In this document: one piece after another, positions 1 to 5,122 of the stretch
Numbering within the stretch: position 1 is the stretch's first letter
Layout: every line of letters starts with the position of its first letter
NCBI GenBank assembly: GCA_903931355.1
Contig: CAIZCB010000284.1
Location: 1-5,122, forward strand
DNA: 5,122 bases
Reading direction: 5' to 3'
Source: an uncultured Pseudomonadota bacterium
Lineage (GTDB): Bacteria; Pseudomonadota; Gammaproteobacteria; Methylococcales; Methylomonadaceae
Translations under genes and position numbers: made by a program
The notes under the pieces: model-generated
What the model was told of the DNA's origin: nothing
Databases searched by the model: none
The model's input: only the letters and a program-made list of their open reading frames with translations

Positions 1-2
1 AA

Positions 3-47
3 AATCGCATGATGGTATTAGTTGAGCAAACAGGTAAGTTCAGATGA
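3..47 (+). CDS. 3' end of upstream T6SS gene (TssJ or TssK candidate), partial
   Basis: Only the last 14 codons are present; they read NRMMVLVEQTGKFR followed by TGA at 45-47. This is the only forward frame that stays open from the window edge to the tssL start; the other two stop at 10-12 and 23-25. Its stop overlaps the tssL ATG in an ATGA arrangement, which supports a real co-translated gene. T6SS clusters commonly place tssJ and tssK directly before tssL. The hydrophobic-alternating MMVLVE stretch followed by a short basic tail would suit the last beta-strand of the TssJ outer-membrane lipoprotein, but a TssK baseplate protein cannot be excluded. That it is a coding end is fairly likely; its identity is a guess from context. 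Confidence 0.6.
   Translation, partial: NRMMVLVEQTGKFR
32..38 (+). promoter_or_regulatory. Probable ribosome binding site of tssL
   Basis: AGGTAAG lies five bases before the ATG at 44. It is a moderate match to the Shine-Dalgarno consensus and sits inside the final codons of the upstream gene. It supports 44 as the tssL start, together with the ATGA overlap at 44-47 that would allow re-initiation by ribosomes finishing the upstream gene. Confidence 0.5.
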
Positions 48-1570
48 AACCTTTAAATGATTTAGCGTCGGGATTAGGGCGTTTCGGTGTTTCGAATATG
101 ACTGGTTCACTCAGTCCATCCTCGGTGACTCAAGCGTTAGGCATGTCATCGACGGTATCGAATGTCGATAGAGTTTTAAGTCAGGTGATGCCTGAGCATT
201 CAGCCAATCAACGCACGGCAGACCTATATCAGCCAATGCCTAGCGCTGTTGAACCGAGCAATAGCCAGCAGAGCCAAAGCAAAACTGAGTCATGGTTAGG
301 CGCTTCACCAGCGTGGCAATCAAGCAATACTGCTAATAAAGTCTTGCGACCTACACAGCAATATGCCGACTGGCAAAATCCGTTTGTTAGCCATGCCATG
401 CCAGCTTTGCTGTGCTTAAGACGTTATTTATCAAACCGCCAAAACAATCAAACCGGCTTTAGAGCGCAATTAGCACTAGAGGTGCGTTTATTTCGTGAGC
501 GTTTGTCAAAGTCGGGTTGCGAATGGGAGTTGCTCAACGAAGCCTCTTATTTGTTATGTACTTATCTTGATGAAACCGTAGGTGACATTGCTAGACAAAT
601 GCAGCAAACCCCCTATGACGGTGATCGTAGTCTATTGGTTGAATTTCACGGTGATGCTTGGGGAGGCGAAAACGTCTTTCTTAATCTGGAAAAGTGGATG
701 CACGATGCCAGACCACCGATTGATCTGCTATTGCTCTATGAAATGATTTTAGCTTTGGGTTTCTATGGGCGTTATCACCTCAATGAGCGCGGTGATGTCT
801 TACTACAAGATTTACGCTCCCAATTACACGCCAAAATCTGGCAAAACCGTGTGCCTGCGGCATTGGGTTTGGAGCAGAAAGCAGGGCCGATGATACGCAA
901 ACGCTGGTGGACTGCTGGTAAAGCCACTGCATCAGTGTTGGCTGTTGGTTTATTGGCCTATTTAATTGCCAGTTTTGATTTGGATTCCCGTGGTCGTCCG
1001 ATACGTCAAGCCTTGGCAGCTTGGACACCGCCGGTGAGTACCATCAATATGGCAGAAACCTTACCGCAACCGATACCTGATTTAGTCTCAGAAGGTTGGC
1101 TCAGTGCTTATAAACATCCCGATGGCTGGTTATTAGTGTTTAGAAGTGACGGGGCTTTTGATGTCGGACAAGCGCAGTTCCGACGCGAGTTTATGCATAA
1201 CATTGAACGATTAGGCTTGGCATTTGCTAATAAACCCGGTGATTTGGAAGTGATTGGTCATACCGATGCCCAGCCAATCAAAGGTCGCTTTAGCAATAAT
1301 CAACAGCTTTCAGAAGCTCGTGCTCAAGTGGTTGCTAACGAGTTACGCCAAACCGCACAAGCAGGCGGCTCTCATGCGCCAATTGATGCTGTGACACGAG
1401 AAATCAATTTCTCTGGTCGCGGTGATACCGATCCGGTGGATACCGCCAAAAACCAAGCGGCTTACGAACGTAATCGACGAGTTGATGTGTTGTGGAAAGT
1501 GAATCCCCACACTCAATTACCCAAAGATGTTGCTATTCCAGCATCGGTTAGACAAGAACAAAAAATATGA
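44..1570 (+). CDS. tssL: T6SS inner-membrane protein TssL (DotU/IcmH) with C-terminal OmpA-like domain
   Basis: TssL is an inner-membrane component of the T6SS membrane complex; it partners TssM and helps recruit the baseplate. Residues 1-100 are a Ser/Gln/Asn-rich, low-complexity extension with no domain I recognise. The DotU domain covers about 108-270, opening with QNPFVSHAMPALL (111-123) and carrying the family hallmarks YLLCTYLDETV (169-179) and FHGDAWGGENVF (201-212). One membrane helix lies at about 292-311 (after the basic RKRWW), giving a cytoplasmic N-terminus and periplasmic C-terminus. The OmpA-like domain covers about 360-487: VIGHTDAQPI (403-412), LSEARAQVV (422-430), SGRGD (457-461) and YERNRRVDV (474-482). 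By analogy with OmpA, D408 and R426 would bind the peptidoglycan diaminopimelate. At 508 residues it is the long, OmpA-fused form, compared with roughly 200-250 for plain DotU proteins. The start is set by an ATGA overlap with the upstream gene; the stop overlaps tssM in the same way. Family assignment is very secure; peptidoglycan binding is inferred. Confidence 0.96.
   Translation: MKPLNDLASGLGRFGVSNMTGSLSPSSVTQALGMSSTVSNVDRVLSQVMPEHSANQRTADLYQPMPSAVEPSNSQQSQSKTESWLGASPAWQSSNTANKVLRPTQQYADWQNPFVSHAMPALLCLRRYLSNRQNNQTGFRAQLALEVRLFRERLSKSGCEWELLNEASYLLCTYLDETVGDIARQMQQTPYDGDRSLLVEFHGDAWGGENVFLNLEKWMHDARPPIDLLLLYEMILALGFYGRYHLNERGDVLLQDLRSQLHAKIWQNRVPAALGLEQKAGPMIRKRWWTAGKATASVLAVGLLAYLIASFDLDSRGRPIRQALAAWTPPVSTINMAETLPQPIPDLVSEGWLSAYKHPDGWLLVFRSDGAFDVGQAQFRREFMHNIERLGLAFANKPGDLEVIGHTDAQPIKGRFSNNQQLSEARAQVVANELRQTAQAGGSHAPIDAVTREINFSGRGDTDPVDTAKNQAAYERNRRVDVLWKVNPHTQLPKDVAIPASVRQEQKI
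1567..1570 (+). promoter_or_regulatory. tssL/tssM ATGA stop-start overlap (translational coupling)
   Basis: The tssM ATG (1567-1569) overlaps the tssL TGA (1568-1570). The preceding bases are A-rich (GACAAGAACAAAAAAT) without a clear Shine-Dalgarno, so ribosomes ending tssL probably re-initiate here. A second in-frame ATG follows immediately at 1570-1572, so the true first residue could be either methionine. The same ATGA arrangement occurs at 44-47. Coupling is inferred from the architecture. Confidence 0.6.
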
Positions 1571-4500
1571 TGAAAACAACATTTCGGATTTTGATTGCCC
1601 TATTAGTGGCTGCTGCCATTTGGTGGGTTGGCCCTTTAATTTCGATTGGTGTTTATCGACCTTTAGGTTGGTTAATCGTCAGAGAAATTTTGGTTGCAGG
1701 TTTTTTGTTGTGGGGTTTTTGGCCGTTACTGGTGCGTTTATGGTCAAGCTTGGTGTTGGGAACCAAGCAAATAAAACCAGCGCCGGCTGTTAAAACCTCA
1801 AACTTTATCACTGAGCGAATTAAAGAGTTAGAACGGCAATTACAGACTAGATGGTTGAAACTGCCTCGCCGTAGTTTATTACGCTTGAAAGGTCAGCTTT
1901 TACGTGAATATCGCCAATTTATGCCGTTTTTCATGGTATTAGGCGCACAAGGTAGCGGAAAATCCAGCTTGATTGCCCAAGCGGTTAAACAATCAAGCTT
2001 ACAAGCCGACAGACTCAGTCAGCGGCGGATTGATAGTGGCAGTGCCAGTGAGTTTGAATTCTGGTTAGCCAGTGATGCAGTCTGGGTAGACACCAATGGT
2101 CAATGGATAAGCGAAAGCTATAACGAAAATCCTAAATCAGTCTGGCAACAATTGTTGCATGGATTGAAGCGATTAGGCCGTGAAACGGTGATTAATGCTT
2201 TGGTGGTGACTGTCGATTTAGCCAATTTGTTAGCCTTGAGTTTGGAAGACAGAAAGCGTTTTGCGGGGGCATTACGTAACAACATTGTTACCGTGCGCGA
2301 AGTTTATGCCAAACAACCTCAAGTTTATATTGCCTTAACAGGTTTAGATAAGCTAGATGGCGCTATGTCGGTATTAAAGCTGATGAGTGTTGAGCAATGG
2401 GGTAGTGGTATCGGTTTTGCTTTACCGTATGGTAGTCATAAAGATGACGGTTTGCTTCTGGAAAGTCGCTGGCAAACTGCCTTAATTGAATTGGAACACC
2501 GCGTTCAACAACAAGTGTTATTTGCTTCACCAACCGTTGGTAGCGTTGCAGATAATCATCAACAGTTGCAATTCGTTGAAGCCTTGAGTCAATTGCGTAA
2601 GCCTTTATTAGATTTATTGCTTGAAATCGTCGCACCTCTCGAAGACGAAAAAAGTTGTGATTTACGAGGCGTTTGGTTTGGTTCTGTATTGGAAATCGAA
2701 GATGTCCAAGGTATACAAGCCTCCGGTCTACTTTCACTGGGGACACTTTGGCAGCCTTTAGTTAGGCAATTAATCAGCGAAAAATCAGCCACTCTGTCCA
2801 AAACAGGCCAATCATGGCGCTCGCGATTTGCCAGTGTCATGCGTTGGTCGTTAGTGGGGTTGGTAGCGACAATTGGTTTAGGTTGGTTGAGCTGGGGTTA
2901 TTTAGCCGAGCGCGATCAATTGGAACGGGTTTTAGCGCAATTTACTGAAGGTAAACGACTAGCACAGTATCAAGTCGGTGATAAATCATCTGAAACCCAA
3001 TTGCTACAAATATCGGCACAAATGCGTTATGCATTGGCACAGGCTGATAATGCCAATGATGCTGCAACCACGCCTTATTTGGAACATGTGCGCTTAGCCA
3101 GTGTGGCGAGTGAAACTTATCATCGGCATTTGCAAAAAACCTTAATGCCCGAGTTTTACAATCAAGTGCATAAAACTTTGACTGATCAAAGTAACGGTAG
3201 TGCAGGCGATGTTTATTTGACCTTGAAAGTCTATTTAATGATGTCGCGTAAAGACCGTCGCAATATCGCTGATGTTGAACATTGGATTAACGAGCGTTGG
3301 GATAGCATTGCTGGCGGCCAATACAATGAAGATGACCATCAAGCTTTATTGATTCATGTCCGTAATTTATTTGCGATGTCTGATTTACCGGCGACTCCCG
3401 AAGATACCACTTTGGTTAAACAAGCCAGAGCGAGAGCAGCGCAAATTCCAACCATTACTCGGGTTTTAAAACATATCATTGATCAAGGTTTACCTAGCCA
3501 GATTACCGATATTTCCTTGGCTCGTGCTGCTGGTTATGGCTCGTCTGTCAGCTTACGTTTACGGAGTAATTTAGTCGCTACCGACGCCTCAATTTCCGGT
3601 TGGTACACTCGCGCCGGTTACAACGATGTCTTCTTACCGAGAATCGAAAATAGTACCCGCGCCGTGCTTGAAGAAGAAAGTTGGGTATTACGTGATGAGC
3701 CGCTGTCAAGTAATGTCTTTGAAGTAGACAAAACCGTCGAAAAACTTGCCGATGCGGTTCGTAATCAGTTTTTGCAAGATTATGTGCGCTTTTGGCAAAC
3801 CTTCCTAAAAGACATCACGATTCGCCAAGTAACAGGCTTGGATGACGCTGCTCAGCTGGCCGGCACCATGATAGATATTCAGTCACCGTTGGCACAGTTG
3901 ATTCGTGTTGCAGGGCGGGAGACAACTTTGACCGGTAATTATGACGGTGATGTTGATAGCTGGGTTGATCGCCAAAAACACAATATCGAGAAAAACAAAC
4001 GGGCGATTGTCGGTGAAATTTCTGGTGAACATACCCGTAACAAACTGTTGCCAGAATTTGTCGTGGAAGATCATTTTGATGGTTTACGGCGTTTGGCAAC
4101 GCAATTGACCAAAACTGGCAATGGCGAAAACAATCCGCTGTCACGCTTGTTTGAACCGCTATCCACGCAATTAGCGATTGTTAATGGATCTATGCAAGCC
4201 GGTCAAATTACACCACAGCAAGATGCGTTTTCTCGCTTACGCAACGAAGCCGCCAGACAACCAGAGCCAGTGCGCGGCATCATGCTGGATTTGATTAGCA
4301 ACGGTAGCAGCATGACCGCAAAGCAATCGACGACCCTGATTAATCGCGACGCTGCGGGTGCGGCTCACGCGGTCTGTGCACCGATGACGGGTTTATATCC
4401 TATGCAACGTGGCGCTAAATCCGAAGCTGGGGTTCAAGATTTTGAACGCTTATTTGGACCACAAGGGGTGATGGCAACTCATTTCCGTGATCAGTTAGCC

Positions 4501-5016
4501 AGCTATGTCGATACCTACACCACACCGTGGACCGTTAAACGGGTTGAAGGCGGCGCGCAAATTAATCCAGAGGTTTTGCGTTCCTACGAAATTGCCGACA
4601 AGATTCGTTCCAATTTATTGGATCAATCGGGGCATATGAAGATTTCCGCAGTTTTACGCTTTATCGAAATGGACCCGCAATTAGCTGAATCGCAATTAGA
4701 TATCGCTGGTCAGCATTTGCATTACGCTCATGGTAGTACTGCGCCTGTTAGAGTTGATTGGACAGGGCAAAGCGCTAATTTGAGTATTCGCTTGTATTTA
4801 CGCTCAGTCGATGGCCGCACCGAAACCTTACATTTTGATGGGCCTTGGGCGCTGTTTAAGTTTTTTGATGCAGGACAGCAAAACGGTGGCTCGGCAGAGC
4901 GTCGCGTGACTGTTTATCAAGCCGGTATCGGTAGCGTCAAAATTGAATGGCAAGCCGTTACTTTGCCTTCACCATTATGGTCGGAGTTATTACATTCCTT
5001 CCGCTGCCAAAGCTAA
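1567..5016 (+). CDS. tssM: T6SS membrane-complex protein TssM (IcmF family)
   Basis: TssM is the large scaffold linking TssL in the inner membrane to TssJ at the outer membrane. At 1149 residues it is within the usual family size. Two membrane helices lie at about 7-28 and 34-58. A cytoplasmic P-loop domain follows, with Walker A GAQGSGKS (126-133), a Walker B/switch-like VWVDTNG (172-178) and LRGVWFGS (366-373), matching the family LRGvyFtS element. The third membrane helix is about 426-446, leaving 447-1149 in the periplasm. That part contains the IcmF-related region (about 500-810), the conserved AHAVCAPMTGLYPM and DFERLFGPQG (958-967) elements, and the C-terminal IcmF domain (about 1025-1140), with GQHLHYAHG (1048-1056), VDWTG (1063-1067) and FDGPWALFKFFD (1090-1101), ending in FRCQS. 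Unusual: the family TKxD nucleotide-base motif reads TGLD (258-261), and DTAG reads DTNG, so nucleotide binding may be altered. The start is in an ATGA overlap with tssL; a second ATG at 1570 is an alternative. No strong Shine-Dalgarno is seen, so expression probably depends on coupling. Confidence 0.97.
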   Translation: MMKTTFRILIALLVAAAIWWVGPLISIGVYRPLGWLIVREILVAGFLLWGFWPLLVRLWSSLVLGTKQIKPAPAVKTSNFITERIKELERQLQTRWLKLPRRSLLRLKGQLLREYRQFMPFFMVLGAQGSGKSSLIAQAVKQSSLQADRLSQRRIDSGSASEFEFWLASDAVWVDTNGQWISESYNENPKSVWQQLLHGLKRLGRETVINALVVTVDLANLLALSLEDRKRFAGALRNNIVTVREVYAKQPQVYIALTGLDKLDGAMSVLKLMSVEQWGSGIGFALPYGSHKDDGLLLESRWQTALIELEHRVQQQVLFASPTVGSVADNHQQLQFVEALSQLRKPLLDLLLEIVAPLEDEKSCDLRGVWFGSVLEIEDVQGIQASGLLSLGTLWQPLVRQLISEKSATLSKTGQSWRSRFASVMRWSLVGLVATIGLGWLSWGYLAERDQLERVLAQFTEGKRLAQYQVGDKSSETQLLQISAQMRYALAQADNANDAATTPYLEHVRLASVASETYHRHLQKTLMPEFYNQVHKTLTDQSNGSAGDVYLTLKVYLMMSRKDRRNIADVEHWINERWDSIAGGQYNEDDHQALLIHVRNLFAMSDLPATPEDTTLVKQARARAAQIPTITRVLKHIIDQGLPSQITDISLARAAGYGSSVSLRLRSNLVATDASISGWYTRAGYNDVFLPRIENSTRAVLEEESWVLRDEPLSSNVFEVDKTVEKLADAVRNQFLQDYVRFWQTFLKDITIRQVTGLDDAAQLAGTMIDIQSPLAQLIRVAGRETTLTGNYDGDVDSWVDRQKHNIEKNKRAIVGEISGEHTRNKLLPEFVVEDHFDGLRRLATQLTKTGNGENNPLSRLFEPLSTQLAIVNGSMQAGQITPQQDAFSRLRNEAARQPEPVRGIMLDLISNGSSMTAKQSTTLINRDAAGAAHAVCAPMTGLYPMQRGAKSEAGVQDFERLFGPQGVMATHFRDQLASYVDTYTTPWTVKRVEGGAQINPEVLRSYEIADKIRSNLLDQSGHMKISAVLRFIEMDPQLAESQLDIAGQHLHYAHGSTAPVRVDWTGQSANLSIRLYLRSVDGRTETLHFDGPWALFKFFDAGQQNGGSAERRVTVYQAGIGSVKIEWQAVTLPSPLWSELLHSFRCQS

Positions 5017-5042
5017 TCTGTTTTTAAACCTTATTGTTACTT

Positions 5043-5047
5043 AGGAG
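5043..5047 (+). promoter_or_regulatory. Strong Shine-Dalgarno for the gene at 5054
   Basis: AGGAG sits six bases before the ATG at 5054, an almost ideal ribosome binding site and the best in the window. It lies in the 37-base gap after tssM (5017-5053). I see no hairpin followed by a T-run and no convincing -35/-10 pair in this gap, so the next gene is probably on the same transcript but translated independently. Confidence 0.75.
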
Positions 5048-5053
5048 TTATTT

Positions 5054-5122
5054 ATGATTGATCCCAAAGCGATTTTGGACGCCACTCACGCCGCCACTCA
5101 GTTTGGCGCAACCGCCCAAGCG
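5054..5122 (+). CDS. 5' end of unidentified gene downstream of tssM, partial
   Basis: The first 23 codons run off the window edge without a stop. They begin MIDPKAILDATHAATQFG and continue Ala/Thr/Gln-rich. The start is supported by AGGAG six bases upstream and by a uniform coding-like composition. The N-terminus has no signal peptide or membrane helix, so the product is probably cytoplasmic or exported by a non-Sec route. Its place straight after tssM suggests a T6SS component or accessory protein. A short Ala/Leu-rich leader before the core domain occurs in some VgrG spike proteins, so VgrG is one possibility, but 23 residues cannot decide this. That it is a gene is likely; the function is unknown. 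Confidence 0.75.
   Translation, partial: MIDPKAILDATHAATQFGATAQA

Noticed and set aside
780..1028. 82-codon reverse open frame inside tssL
   Set aside because: Antisense to the DotU/transmembrane coding region; no recognisable domain and no supporting initiation signals. Best explained as a shadow of the real gene.
1527..1793. 88-codon forward open frame across the tssL/tssM junction
   Set aside because: It is out of frame with both genes and overlaps clear TssL and TssM coding sequence. The predicted peptide has unusual Cys/Phe/Trp composition and no family resemblance, and there is no proper ribosome binding site.
2363..2840. Two overlapping reverse open frames (2363-2746 and 2589-2840) inside tssM
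   Set aside because: Both are antisense to conserved TssM sequence, in different frames, with low-quality peptide composition and no known motifs.
3815..4144. Reverse open frames (3815-4144 and nested 3883-4074) inside the periplasmic part of tssM
   Set aside because: Antisense to well-supported TssM coding sequence; His/Gln/Cys-rich peptides typical of antisense reading, with no domain.
5017..5053. Possible terminator or promoter between tssM and the next gene
   Set aside because: The gap has a T-rich patch (TGTTTTTAAA) but no stable inverted repeat before a T-run and no convincing -35/-10 pair; it is too short to claim more than a ribosome binding site.
1..5122. CRISPR arrays, tRNA/rRNA genes, insertion sequences or long repeats
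   Set aside because: Nearly all bases are accounted for by continuous T6SS coding sequence. I saw no regularly spaced repeats, terminal inverted repeats, transposase motifs or RNA-gene signatures by eye.

Overview
The window is a section of a type VI secretion system (T6SS) gene cluster, all on the + strand, covering the part that builds the inner-membrane and envelope-spanning complex. Base composition is moderate (roughly mid-40s % GC by eye) with an even mix of TTA/TTG/CTG leucine codons. With the T6SS content this fits a Gram-negative proteobacterium, most likely a gammaproteobacterium. I cannot name genus or species from the sequence.

Layout: (1) positions 3-47 hold the last 14 codons of an upstream gene, probably another T6SS core gene such as tssJ or tssK. 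(2) 44-1570 encodes a 508-residue TssL (DotU/IcmH family) with a C-terminal OmpA-like peptidoglycan-binding domain. (3) 1567-5016 encodes a 1149-residue TssM (IcmF family) with two N-terminal membrane segments, a cytoplasmic P-loop region, a third membrane segment and a large periplasmic part. (4) 5017-5053 is a 37-base gap carrying a strong Shine-Dalgarno site. (5) 5054-5122 holds the first 23 codons of a further gene whose product I cannot identify with confidence. The first three genes are linked by two ATGA stop/start overlaps, which implies one transcript and translational coupling.

How they work together (established for the families): TssL and TssM interact in the inner membrane, and TssM reaches across the periplasm to the outer-membrane lipoprotein TssJ. 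This makes the trans-envelope channel on which the TssK baseplate adaptor and the contractile tail dock. The OmpA-like domain fused to TssL probably anchors the complex to peptidoglycan, so a separate TagL-type anchor may not be needed.

I found no previously undescribed system. The most notable points are the divergent GTPase-type motifs in TssM (intact Walker A, altered DTAG and TKxD positions), the roughly 100-residue Ser/Gln-rich N-terminal extension of TssL, and the unidentified, strongly initiated gene after tssM.
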